From NCBI GenBank assembly GCA_039975755.1, contig JBDWGM010000125.1, positions 1 to 64,000 on the forward strand: a stretch of DNA of 64,000 nucleotides, written 5' to 3'. The stretch comes from JABSSA01 sp039975755. Lineage in GTDB: Bacteria > Pseudomonadota > Alphaproteobacteria > Rhodobacterales > Rhodobacteraceae. The position numbers and the translations under genes are program-made. The notes beneath the pieces are model-generated. The model was not told the origin of the DNA, ran no database searches, and worked only from the letters and a program-made list of their open reading frames with translations. Position 1 is the first letter of the stretch, and each line of letters starts with the position of its first letter. This document shows positions 16,618 to 25,118 of the stretch, in pieces.

Positions 16618-18423
16618 TCAACGTATTGCGGGTATTTTTACGTAAGTTCCAGGTGCATCACACAGAATCTCTTGGCCAGAACCACCCGGAATGCGTGCAT
16701 TAACTTGTTTCCCAGAGCGCTTTTTCAGCCAGCTTTCCCAACGTGGCCACCACGATCCGTCTTTGAATTCGGCCCCCTCAAACCAATCATCGACATCCAG
16801 CGCCAGATCATCGTTCACATAATGACCATACTTGTTCTTTGACGGTGGGTTGACGATGCCCGCGATGTGCCCGGATTGCGAAACAACAAAGGCCTTATCC
16901 TTGGATCCCATCTTTTGAACACCGTTATAACAGTCTTTCCAGGCCGCAATGTGATCGGTTTCGCAGGTGATTGCCATCAAGGGCACGTCAACCTCTGACA
17001 GCTTCAATGTATGCCCCATCAAATCAAACCCGTCTGTCGCGAATGCATCATTCTGGCAAAGCCCCCGCAAATATTCGACAGCCATCTTGGCCGGAAGGTT
17101 CGCGCCATCCCCATTCCAAAACAGCAAATCAAAGGCCGGCGGAGTTTCCCCCATCATATAACTGCGGATCGCAGGCCTATAGATCAGGTCGTTGGCACGC
17201 AGGAACGAAAACGTGCGGGCCATAACCAATGACGGCAATACGCCCTTGTTTTCGCATTCCAGTTCAATGCCGTCGACAAAATCGTCCTGCAGAAACGGAG
17301 TGAATTCCCCTTGGTTTGAAAATTGGGTCAATGCTGTAAAGAAAGTGGCGGATTTGATCGATGTGTCGCCGCGCTGTTTCAACAAAGACAGCGTCAGCGC
17401 CAATGTTGTGCCCGCAATACAATAGCCGACGGCATTCACTTTCTTCTGCCCTGTAACCTCTTTTACGACCTCCAAGGCTTTGATGTAGCCTTCGTCGATA
17501 TATTCGGCCATGCCGACATCCGCATACGCCGCGTCTGGGTTGATCCAGCTGACGACGAACATTGTATAGCCTTGGTCGACGACCCATTTCACAAAGCTAT
17601 TTTGTTCTTTGAGATCCAAAATATAATATTTGTTGATCCAGGGCGGGAACAAAACAATTGGTGTCTGATGCACCTTTTTGGTCGTGGGGGTATATTGGAT
17701 AAGCTCCAACATTCGGTTGCGAAAGATCACTTTGCCTGGCGTCGTCGCGACATTCTCGCCCAGTTGAAAGGCCGTTTCGTCTGCCAATCGCACAACAAGT
17801 TCGCCGTTATTGGCTTCTAGATCGGAAATCAGGTTTTCCAAACCTTGGATAAGGCTGGCGCCTTCTGTTTCCACGGCCTTTTCCAACGCGTCAGGATTCG
17901 TTGCCAGAAAATTCGTTGGCGACATCATGTCGACAATTTGCTGGCTGAAATACCTCAGACGGCGCTTTTCCATCGCATCCAGATCGCTGACCCCTTCGAC
18001 CGCTTGTGTGACCGCGTCGGCATTGATCAGGTATTGCTGCTTGATAAAGTTGAAATAGGGATGTGAATCCCATAACGGGTTCGAAAACCGGCGATCCTTT
18101 GGCCCGGGATCACTGGGCGCTTGCAACTTACCTTGCGCCAAAGCCGATTGCGCTTCGACAAAATGCGTGACGGATTTGGACCAGAACTGCAGCTGATGTT
18201 CCAGAACTTTCCCCGGATCGCGCATAGCTTCGGACCAGTATGCGGTTACGGCCTTGGAATATAATTCCTGATTCGGGCCATCAAGTGCTGCGTTATGTGT
18301 GCTGCGGTGCGCTAATACCTGAGTGAGCCGTTCAGATAATTGTTCAACTTTTTTCAAGTTTTCTGTCAAGTTGTCGAGGTTTGGCTGCACTATGCTACTA
18401 TCTTTTGTGTCTTGTGTTGTCAT
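16618..18423 (-). CDS. phaC: Class I poly(3-hydroxyalkanoate) synthase
   Basis: Polymerises hydroxyacyl-CoA into PHA at the granule surface. The 601-residue protein has the PhaC N-terminal domain at about residues 100-270, and an alpha/beta-hydrolase core with the lipase-like box GYCIAG, catalytic Cys335. The catalytic Asp is in CETDHIAAW and the His in QSGHIAG. The length is typical of class I enzymes, which work without PhaE. It is divergent from the depolymerase gene phaZ and upstream of phaP on the same strand. Confidence 0.97.
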   Translation of the reverse strand: MTTQDTKDSSIVQPNLDNLTENLKKVEQLSERLTQVLAHRSTHNAALDGPNQELYSKAVTAYWSEAMRDPGKVLEHQLQFWSKSVTHFVEAQSALAQGKLQAPSDPGPKDRRFSNPLWDSHPYFNFIKQQYLINADAVTQAVEGVSDLDAMEKRRLRYFSQQIVDMMSPTNFLATNPDALEKAVETEGASLIQGLENLISDLEANNGELVVRLADETAFQLGENVATTPGKVIFRNRMLELIQYTPTTKKVHQTPIVLFPPWINKYYILDLKEQNSFVKWVVDQGYTMFVVSWINPDAAYADVGMAEYIDEGYIKALEVVKEVTGQKKVNAVGYCIAGTTLALTLSLLKQRGDTSIKSATFFTALTQFSNQGEFTPFLQDDFVDGIELECENKGVLPSLVMARTFSFLRANDLIYRPAIRSYMMGETPPAFDLLFWNGDGANLPAKMAVEYLRGLCQNDAFATDGFDLMGHTLKLSEVDVPLMAITCETDHIAAWKDCYNGVQKMGSKDKAFVVSQSGHIAGIVNPPSKNKYGHYVNDDLALDVDDWFEGAEFKDGSWWPRWESWLKKRSGKQVNARIPGGSGQEILCDAPGTYVKIPAIR

Positions 18424-18574
18424 GCGTGCATTCCACCCGTATCTTCGCAGTCGCAGAAAAAGTGTGCGTCGAGAGACGCAGTTAACTATGTATACCTAAT
18501 GTCGCCGTGTGCAGGGAGCAAAGCGACAAACCGTCCGAAGTAATTCGGAGGCCTGCAATGTAAGGAGTGCGGCA
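18424..18574. promoter_or_regulatory. Divergent phaC/phaZ control region
   Basis: This 151-base gap must hold the promoters of both genes. It contains TGCGTC-GAGA-GACGCA (18465-18480), a perfect 6-bp stem with a GNRA-type tetraloop, and CCGAAGTAATTCGG at 18535-18548. No exact CTGC-N3/4-GCAG PhaR box was seen, which suggests different control from phaP and phaR. Confidence 0.5.
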
Positions 18575-19843
18575 ATGCGTTACATGATGAACTACGATCT
18601 CATGGACACAATACGAAACACCAACCAATGGATGGGTGCCTCGGCAGCCGCAATAGGATCCTACCCAGCCTTCGCGCTGTGGCCGAACCCGACGTTGTCT
18701 TGGATGCGTGCCTGGGGCGAAGTCACAGAGCGTACTTTTCAGCGGATGGTTGTAAAACCCGATTGGGGCATTCCATCGTTCGCATGCGAAGACGGAAAAG
18801 ACCACGTGGTGAATGTTGAAACTGTTGTCGCCGGAGCTTTTGGCGATCTCATTCATTTCAATGTCTCTGGCCGCAAGAAAAAGGCCCGCAAGGTTTTGTT
18901 GGTGGCCCCGATGTCTGGCCACTATGCGACGCTGTTGCGATCGACGGTTATGTCGCTTTTGCCAGATACAGAACTTTATGTGACGGACTGGCACAACGCC
19001 CGCGACATTCCGGTGTCTGCTGGGTCCTTTGATATCGAAGATTACACTCTGTATCTGGTCGATTACATGCGCCACCTGGGTCCAGACACGCATGTGATTG
19101 CCGTGTGCCAACCGGCACCTCTGACATTGGCCGCGACGGCTTACCTTGCCGAAGAAGACCCCAAGGCGCAGCCCTTATCGCTGACCTTGATTGGGGGGCC
19201 AATTGATCCGGATGCTGCGGCGACAGATGTCACCGATTTTGGCCGAAGCGTCACAATGGGCCAATTGGAAGAATTGATGATCCAGCAAGTCGGGTTCAAA
19301 TACCCTGGCGTTGGTCGTCGCGTTTATCCCGGCCTGTTGCAGCTTGCGTCGTTTATGTCGATGAACGGTGAAAAACACGGAACCGCATTTGCCGATCAAA
19401 TCGCACGGGTTGCCCGAGGCGAAGGGTCAGACCACGACAAGCACAACAAGTTCTACGATGAATACTTGGCCGTCATGGACATGACTGCGGAATTCTATTT
19501 GTCGACGGTCAAGCGCATCTTCAAAGGGCGTGAAATCGCACGCAATGAGTTTACGGTGCACGGCAAGCGCGTAGATCTTGGCAAAATCACCACTGTCGCC
19601 GTGAAAACCGTTGAAGGCGCAAATGACGACATATCAGCACCCGGACAATGCATTGCGGCGCTGGATTTGTGTACAGGTCTGTCTGACGATAAAAAAGCCA
19701 GCCATGTCGAACCGGGTGCCGGACATTACGGTATCTTCGCTGGGAAAAGCTGGCGAAACAACATTCGCCCGCTTGTGCTTGAGTTTATTGATGCAAATTC
19801 CGGTAAAAAACCAAAAGTTGCCAATCGGAATTCGGCGGCCTGA
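18575..19843 (+). CDS. phaZ: Intracellular poly(3-hydroxybutyrate) depolymerase
   Basis: Mobilises stored PHB inside the cell. The ATG at 18575 follows TAAGGAG at ideal spacing and gives 422 residues (MRYMMNYDLMDTI). The nucleophile is a cysteine, Cys178 in IAVCQPAP, as in the intracellular PhaZ family, which uses Cys rather than Ser. The PDTELYVTDWHNARDIP stretch is a strong family signature, and the catalytic His probably lies in EPGAGHYGIF near the C-terminus. It is divergent from phaC and followed by an intrinsic terminator. Confidence 0.95.
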   Translation: MRYMMNYDLMDTIRNTNQWMGASAAAIGSYPAFALWPNPTLSWMRAWGEVTERTFQRMVVKPDWGIPSFACEDGKDHVVNVETVVAGAFGDLIHFNVSGRKKKARKVLLVAPMSGHYATLLRSTVMSLLPDTELYVTDWHNARDIPVSAGSFDIEDYTLYLVDYMRHLGPDTHVIAVCQPAPLTLAATAYLAEEDPKAQPLSLTLIGGPIDPDAAATDVTDFGRSVTMGQLEELMIQQVGFKYPGVGRRVYPGLLQLASFMSMNGEKHGTAFADQIARVARGEGSDHDKHNKFYDEYLAVMDMTAEFYLSTVKRIFKGREIARNEFTVHGKRVDLGKITTVAVKTVEGANDDISAPGQCIAALDLCTGLSDDKKASHVEPGAGHYGIFAGKSWRNNIRPLVLEFIDANSGKKPKVANRNSAA

Positions 19844-19863
19844 TCAACGTCGACGCAAAGGAT

Positions 19864-19888
19864 ACCGGGCGTTAGCCGCCCGGTTTTT
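19864..19888 (+). terminator. Intrinsic terminator of phaZ
   Basis: ACCGGGCG, a five-base loop and CGCCCGGT form an 8-bp stem followed by TTTT. It begins 20 bases after the phaZ stop and ends just before the convergent hydrolase gene. Confidence 0.85.
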
Positions 19889-19893
19889 CGCAC

Positions 19894-20604
19894 TTATCGC
19901 AACACCAACGGCTGTTTCATCCACTCGCGCAACAGCTCTGTTGTTTCTTTCGGTTGTTCTAACGTTGGCAAGTGACCTGATTTATCAAGAACACGCAGCC
20001 GCGCATAAGGGATAAGCCCCGCCATGACTTCGTGCCGTTTGACCGGCGTGACAGTGTCATGAGCTCCACAAATCACTGTGGTTGGCACCCGACATTGCCG
20101 CAAAGTCGTCTGTTGATCACGCCGGCGTTGCAACGCTCGCGATTGGCGAACAAAAACGTCCGGCCCCAGCACATCCGCCATGTCCAGCACCATGTTCACG
20201 ATCCCTTCGCGAAAAGGTCCGGGCGCTAAATTATCTGGCTTCAGCTCTTCTTTGATGACCTGACGCAGCCGCCCTGCTTTGGCTTTGACAATCTGAGGTT
20301 CGCGCGCCGCAGCGGTCTGGGGTGTTTCTGCCAAAGGGCTTGTGTGGATCAATGCAATCCGTGCCACACGCTCTGGCGCACGTCGCAAGATTTCCATCGC
20401 AATAACTCCGCCCAGACTAAGTCCGGCCAACGCAAACCGTTTTGGAAGGTAATCTAACAGCCCGCTGGCGATTTCTTCGACCCGTTCGCCCAGTGTCACA
20501 GGGGCAACCATTACTGGCATCTCTGATGACAAGTCATCGATCTGTGGCCCAAACAGACGCGCATCGCACATCATGCCGGGTAGGAATACAAGAGGTTCAG
20601 CCAT
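19894..20604 (-). CDS. Alpha/beta hydrolase
   Basis: A 236-residue alpha/beta-hydrolase-fold protein. The oxyanion segment FLPGMMCDARLF is at about residues 7-18, the nucleophile Ser in AGLSLGGVIAME at about 82, the acid in VICGAHDTVTP near 184, and the His in DKSGHLPTLEQP near 211. The ATG at 20604 (MAEPLVF) is preferred to the upstream start at 20622. It resembles the group related to 3-oxoadipate enol-lactonases and homoserine-acetyltransferase-like esterases, but no substrate can be assigned. It is convergent with phaZ. Confidence 0.85.
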   Translation of the reverse strand: MAEPLVFLPGMMCDARLFGPQIDDLSSEMPVMVAPVTLGERVEEIASGLLDYLPKRFALAGLSLGGVIAMEILRRAPERVARIALIHTSPLAETPQTAAAREPQIVKAKAGRLRQVIKEELKPDNLAPGPFREGIVNMVLDMADVLGPDVFVRQSRALQRRRDQQTTLRQCRVPTTVICGAHDTVTPVKRHEVMAGLIPYARLRVLDKSGHLPTLEQPKETTELLREWMKQPLVLR

Positions 20605-21578
20605 CTTAGGCCGCCGCCTCAACGTGCTTATTTTTCATTGGTTTACCTGCCTGCTCTGGACTGTTTTCCAAAGATATGGCGCGTCACACTCTGTGCGGCA
20701 ACATGATTTTCATCCCCTCGCTTTGATCAGAAACCAAGACAAGAGTCAGTTTGCGATGCCTCGAATGGAAAGAACTTTTGTCACCACACGCCGTCCGACC
20801 GGAGCCGAACGCCCCCTTCCGATCCGTCTTTGAGATGCTGACTTGCGGCTTTGGGCCGAACATCTGGCAACCAAGCGACGCAATGTTATCTTGTCCACCT
20901 TCTCGTGAATTCAATGTCCACCAATTCCCTTATGTCGTCGTCACAAATCTTGGTCCTTGGCCGACCTAAATCAATCAACAAGCCATGTTTTGGTTTGTCA
21001 GAACTTAACCTTCTTTTCGGACTCTATTCGATCGCCACACAAACCAGATAATGTGTCGAAGGTTCCATTGGGTGGCAAATAATGTGGCCGAAAAGGGTAC
21101 TGATCTGTTCAAATGGCAAAAGATCATCGGTCCGAATAAACAACAAAATTGTCAGATTAGTCCGCGGATCTAAGAGTAGAAAAGTCGTGATGCAAACCCA
21201 ATTTTCGAGGTTGGCAGAACCGCATTTTACCCTGCTAGATTTCTCAAAACTGGTCCGTAACATGGTTACAGCCTTCCGTACCGTGGGACAAGGAACTAGC
21301 GACAGCGGCACCCAGAAGACGACATCAACAACTTCACGTAACATCCATCATCTAAGTCATTTTTCAACCTTTCATTGCCCGGTTTTCTGACCCGTCATTC
21401 GTTCAAATTTCGGCATATTCCCGCTTAGGTGGCGCGCAATCCAACTGCGAAATGATGCATTCAAGACACATAATTGCGATGCCGCTTTGCCCAAGAGGCT
21501 CTCTTGGTTGGCCGCAAATTCAAACACTCATCCGTATTTTGATTTGATGGCGAACCTTTGATGACCAATGTTACAAAT
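20605..21578. other. Gene-poor region of about 970 bases
   Basis: Only short open frames lacking any recognisable domain, signal peptide or convincing ribosome site are present on either strand. Base composition appears more AT-rich than the flanking genes after about 20990. I saw no transposase remnant, tRNA or clear terminator. It could be the remains of a decayed gene or could hold a non-coding RNA; nothing more can be supported. Confidence 0.5.
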
Positions 21579-22220
21579 TTAAACAGATGGAACAGAGATG
21601 CCGCGAAATGGTGGGAAGTCCGCATAGCGTCTTTGGCGCTTGTCAATGGGGTCTGCGGGTTGATCCCCGGCTCGCAATAACAATCCGCGCGGTGCGATAT
21701 AGCTGGAAATTGTGCGCAACGGACTAGGGCGCCAATCCAGATTGAACGCGCAGAGCTTTGGAAAGAACCAAATCCCAGAATACGGCAGATGATCGTGCAT
21801 CCACCACGCAAGGTCACGCCAATCACGCCCCTGTTCATATTGATCCGCAAACCACGGGATAACGATGGACGCACCGGCAATCGCCTTCTCACCTCGGCCC
21901 CAATCCCAAATGTGACATTCCAACGGATTGTCGTTGCGGGCACAATTCAGTTTGTTCTCATTTCCATAGGCGTTGAGCGTCGCAGAGCGGTATCCTGATC
22001 GCACAGCTATGCGCCCAAAGGTCTCTTCGAGGGGGTCAAGAAGCTGCGTACAAAATGCCTTGCCGTTTTCAATAACAAGATCAGGGTCATCGGGCAGATT
22101 TTGGACGCCATGAAAATTGCTGATCTCTGAATATAGAAAATCGCGCATATAGAAATACTTGGACAAACGAACACGCCCGAATGTCTCAAGGCTCCACATA
22201 CTGCGCGGTGTTCGTCTCAT
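21579..22220 (-). CDS. Peptidase M15-like / endolysin-like protein of unknown role
   Basis: A 213-residue protein. IAVRSGYRSATLNAYGNEN at about residues 80-98 resembles the substrate-side SGYRS motif of M15-type D-Ala-D-Ala peptidases, and the following CHIWDWG and WWMHDHLPYSGIWFFP contain His and Asp residues that could bind zinc. I chose the ATG at 22220 because it overlaps the upstream hydrolase stop as ATGA. No holin or phage gene is near, so a phage origin is not supported. It may act on peptidoglycan, but there is no signal peptide. Confidence 0.7.
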   Translation of the reverse strand: MRRTPRSMWSLETFGRVRLSKYFYMRDFLYSEISNFHGVQNLPDDPDLVIENGKAFCTQLLDPLEETFGRIAVRSGYRSATLNAYGNENKLNCARNDNPLECHIWDWGRGEKAIAGASIVIPWFADQYEQGRDWRDLAWWMHDHLPYSGIWFFPKLCAFNLDWRPSPLRTISSYIAPRGLLLRAGDQPADPIDKRQRRYADFPPFRGISVPSV

Positions 22221-23188
22221 TGCAAGGTCTCGACCCATTGTAGAATGTCTTTGGTGGTCGCGTCCGTTTGATTTGGCGAAACGATTGCACCCGTAATGAC
22301 ATGCGCCACTGGATCATCGGTGGGGCCCAGTTTGGGGATCACGACTTTGGTGGCGCCCCCCCAAGCCGCTGCAACCTGCGCGGTGATATCGGATCGCACG
22401 ACCTGGTCCTGATCAGAATACCAGAACAAGGCGGGCACAGATGTCTGGCTGTGATCCAATGCCACAACGGCCTTTATCAACGCCCCCATCGGCATCACGG
22501 CCACGCTTGGGTATTCGGTCGTCCAATACACTCCGTGCGCCTCGTTGCGCGGCTCAAAACTGCGCCGCTTTCCGGCGATCATGGGCAACCACCAACGTGC
22601 AGCGGGCCATGTGATCAAGGATGCTGCTGGGTTGTTGATCCCAAAATTTGGGGACACAAACACAATGCCCGCCACGTCTTGCATCATATCTGAGTTCTGT
22701 GCGGCAGCAGCCATAAGCGTGCCACCTGTCGAGGTTGAGATGACCAAAACCCGGCGTCCGGCAACGCGCGCGGCGTTCAAACCTTCGGCGACATCTGTCA
22801 TCCACGCTTGGACGGATCCATCGGCCAATGCATCATCAGATCGCCCGTGCCCGCGCAATCGCGTGTAAATCAAGTTCGCACCGAGATATTCAGCGACGTG
22901 ATCCGGTACAGGGCGAATTTCTTCCGACGACGCGGAAAACCCGTGCACATACAAAACTGCCCATTCGGTTTCTGAATTGCGCGGCCCTGCCCAAACCACG
23001 CGTTTGTCTACGCCCGGTTTGATGTCATCAAATTCCGCTTCGCGCGCAGCGAAATACGCATCGAGATTGCCCGAAATTCCGCTGGTATCCACGGAAGGCG
23101 TCAGGGTTGCGTCTTCGTATGGGCCAAAGACCCACATCAACACGATCAACCCGGCCAAACCAATCGCAATGCGTGTGACACGTCGCAT
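22217..23188 (-). CDS. Membrane-anchored alpha/beta hydrolase
   Basis: A 323-residue serine-hydrolase-like protein with an N-terminal membrane anchor (about residues 7-22), so the catalytic domain is probably periplasmic. VLYVHGFSASSEE at about 83-95 is the oxyanion strand, VISTSTGGTLMAAAA near 150 has the nucleophile Ser, and YSDQDQVV near 260 holds the acid. The ATG at 23188 has GGGGGAT just upstream, which argues against the TTG at 23200. Its stop overlaps the M15-like gene, and it follows the histidine-phosphatase gene closely, forming a four-gene minus-strand operon. Confidence 0.85.
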   Translation of the reverse strand: MRRVTRIAIGLAGLIVLMWVFGPYEDATLTPSVDTSGISGNLDAYFAAREAEFDDIKPGVDKRVVWAGPRNSETEWAVLYVHGFSASSEEIRPVPDHVAEYLGANLIYTRLRGHGRSDDALADGSVQAWMTDVAEGLNAARVAGRRVLVISTSTGGTLMAAAAQNSDMMQDVAGIVFVSPNFGINNPAASLITWPAARWWLPMIAGKRRSFEPRNEAHGVYWTTEYPSVAVMPMGALIKAVVALDHSQTSVPALFWYSDQDQVVRSDITAQVAAAWGGATKVVIPKLGPTDDPVAHVITGAIVSPNQTDATTKDILQWVETLQ

Positions 23189-23200
23189 GACATCCCCCAA

Positions 23201-23785
23201 TTACAATGGCGCGATGTCACGCCATCCTTCGATCAAAGTCCAGTCCGGGATCGTTGCTGTCAAAACATTCCCACCTCCGGCCCCCGGTTGATCAAAGTCA
23301 CGGGAGATCGGTTCATCCAGCAGCCAACACAGGAACAACGCCCCTACCCCGCCATGAGCGACGATGGCGACGTCACCGTCTGGTGCGAGACCAATGGCAT
23401 CCTTCAAGGCCGCAACAACGCGCGTTTGCGCATCAATCGCACGTTCCCATCCACGAATGTTCTGGGTCGGGTGCGCAAAGAACTGGTCGGCGACCTGTTC
23501 AAATTCATCTTTTGGCAGATACCCCGTCGCGCTTCGGTCGTTTTCGTGCAGTGCGTCCAGTATGTGATGGGGCACTGACAATGCGTTTGCTGTAATGATG
23601 GCCCCATCGGTTGCCTTTTGTTCCGCACTGGACACAACACAGGCGACATTCTTCAAATCGGGATGATTGGCATAGGCGACGTGACGCGCACACCCGCGAT
23701 CAGACAACCCCCATGTCGTCACTTCGACATTCGGATCAATGATGACTTCGGCATGGGTGATAAAGAACAGCTTGCGGTCAGACAC
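23201..23785 (-). CDS. Histidine phosphatase (phosphoglycerate-mutase fold) family protein
   Basis: A 194-residue protein with the phosphoglycerate-mutase-like fold. The usual RHGE box is replaced by ITHAE at about residues 9-13: the catalytic His is kept but the first Arg is missing. A later VAHGG near residue 144 supplies the second His, and SSAEQKATDGA near 55 corresponds to the conserved SxxxRAxxTA helix, again altered. Activity as a phosphatase is therefore plausible but may be changed. Its first codons overlap the end of the upstream hydrolase gene by eight bases. Confidence 0.85.
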   Translation of the reverse strand: MSDRKLFFITHAEVIIDPNVEVTTWGLSDRGCARHVAYANHPDLKNVACVVSSAEQKATDGAIITANALSVPHHILDALHENDRSATGYLPKDEFEQVADQFFAHPTQNIRGWERAIDAQTRVVAALKDAIGLAPDGDVAIVAHGGVGALFLCWLLDEPISRDFDQPGAGGGNVLTATIPDWTLIEGWRDIAPL

Positions 23786-24533
23786 GCGACAGGTCTTCGA
23801 CTGCGGCTTCGATCAGGCCAAGACAGGTGTCATCCGAAAACCGATGATCGGCGTCTTTGACCAAAGTCAGGCGCAAATCCGGACACGTCGCATGATCAAC
23901 AAGCCGCAAGGCGGTTTCGGTGCTGACGGCTGTATCTGCGGTTCCTTGCAAACAGCGCACTGGAAACGGCAAATCCAAGGGGCTGCGCAACACGAGGTTT
24001 TCGCGACCATCTTCAATCAAGCGTTTTGTGATGATGTAAGGTTCCATGTAGTCAGAGGGCATTGCCACCTGACCATTTTCAGCCAATTCCGCCTTCTGAG
24101 CATCTGTGAAGTTCGCCCAATACCCATCTTCGGTAAAATCAGGAGCGGCCGCAATTGTCACAAGGCCCTGAACACGCTGAGGGTTCGCGCGTGCATATAG
24201 CAGCGATTGCCATCCTCCCATGGACGACCCAACAATCACCAATTTCCCGGTCGTAAGCGCCGACAGGGCGGCATCGCTGTCTTCGGCCCAATCACCGATA
24301 CAGCCTTCTTCAAAGGTGCCAGAGCTTTGGCCATGCCCGGAATAGTCAAAACGCAAGAACGCCTGACCACGGGCTTTGGCCCAATCTTCAAGATGAATCG
24401 CCTTGGTGCCGTCCATGTCGGATTTCAAGCCGCCCATGAACACAACACAGGGGCCTGCCCCGTCTGTTTTATGATACGCGATGCGCCGCCCTTGCGGGGT
24501 TTCCAACATCTTGATCGCCACATCGACCTCCAT
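23778..24533 (-). CDS. Alpha/beta hydrolase (BAAT/prolyl-oligopeptidase-like fold)
   Basis: A 251-residue alpha/beta hydrolase: VVFMGGLKSDMDG at about residues 30-42, LRFDYSGHGQSSG at about 60-72, nucleophile Ser in IVGSSMGGWQSLL near 102, acid in CLQGTADTAVS near 200, and His in DADHRFS near 230. It resembles the small serine hydrolases annotated as palmitoyl-protein-thioesterase-like ABHD10 relatives. It starts the minus-strand cluster down to 21579, all genes of which overlap or nearly touch. The substrate is unknown. Confidence 0.87.
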   Translation of the reverse strand: MEVDVAIKMLETPQGRRIAYHKTDGAGPCVVFMGGLKSDMDGTKAIHLEDWAKARGQAFLRFDYSGHGQSSGTFEEGCIGDWAEDSDAALSALTTGKLVIVGSSMGGWQSLLYARANPQRVQGLVTIAAAPDFTEDGYWANFTDAQKAELAENGQVAMPSDYMEPYIITKRLIEDGRENLVLRSPLDLPFPVRCLQGTADTAVSTETALRLVDHATCPDLRLTLVKDADHRFSDDTCLGLIEAAVEDLSRV

Positions 24534-24544
24534 ATTTCCTACGG

Positions 24545-24566
24545 AGATAAAACAGGCAAACGCCTG
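24545..24566 (-). terminator. Intrinsic terminator after the small 24604 gene
   Basis: On the minus strand CAGGC-GTTT-GCCTG is followed by TTTTAT. It lies about 40 bases downstream of the small gene and just before the hydrolase gene at 24533, so the two are probably separate transcripts. Confidence 0.65.
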
Positions 24567-24603
24567 CAGCTACAAACGCTTTTTCGCGTCATACAGGCCG
24601 CAA

Positions 24604-24813
24604 TTAGCCACCGATATAGGTGCCTTTGTTTGGACGATAGAAATTCTTTTGATTGTGCAAACGCCCCAGAAGCTCGTGTATTTCACGCGCTTCTACATCC
24701 GCATCGTCACATGCCGCTTTTTGCGACAAGGTCAGCTTTGATGCACGTAATGCATCTTCGATCCGGTCGATGTCATCGATGCTTAATTCGAATGTCTTAT
24801 TGTATTTCGCCAT
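24604..24813 (-). CDS. Small conserved-looking hypothetical protein
   Basis: A 69-residue soluble protein (MAKYNKTFELSIDDIDRIE...). It starts with a beta-like segment followed by two predicted helices rich in Asp, Glu and Ala, and ends in NKGTYIGG. I do not recognise it. The ATG at 24813 is preferred; an in-frame start two codons earlier exists. It is followed by an intrinsic terminator and preceded by 300 bases of non-coding DNA, which supports it being an independent real gene. Confidence 0.7.
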   Translation of the reverse strand: MAKYNKTFELSIDDIDRIEDALRASKLTLSQKAACDDADVEAREIHELLGRLHNQKNFYRPNKGTYIGG

Positions 24814-25118
24814 GGTCACATTCCGACGTTGAAGTTTCCTATAGTGAACACCCCTGTACTAGTAGAATTCCTGGGATTCGCCAGCCCCTTATTGACGCTT
24901 TTTCGTGCAAAAATGTCGCATTTGAGGACCATAGCCTCGCGCATTCAGCGCACATCTCATGCTTTGTTTTTTTGATAGCAACTGTGATTGCCCTGCAATC
25001 CTATGAAATGGTCTACAAGCAAACTTGACAGCGCAACGTGCACAAGTCAGAAGCCCTATTGAAAATATTACCCGCAACCGGGCGTTCCGTGGGCGCCAAA
25101 CTGACGAGGACTGCCGAA
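24814..25118. other. Non-coding gap upstream of thrS
   Basis: About 300 bases between the divergent small gene and thrS, AT-rich around 24955-25030. TTGACA occurs at 25025-25030 but lacks a good -10 at 17 bases. I saw no T-box-like leader; such leaders are not expected in alphaproteobacteria. The region presumably carries both promoters. Confidence 0.4.

Noticed and set aside
18482..19111. 209-residue minus-strand frame over phaZ
   Set aside because: It overlaps the conserved core of phaZ including the catalytic Cys region, and no feature supports it.
21461..21943. 160-residue minus-strand frame overlapping the M15-like gene
   Set aside because: The M15-like frame at 21579-22220 is coupled by ATGA to the upstream gene and has recognisable motifs; this frame has none.
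21579..22220. M15-like gene taken as a prophage lysis gene
   Set aside because: No holin, integrase, capsid, tail or repressor gene is nearby, and it is coupled to a hydrolase operon.
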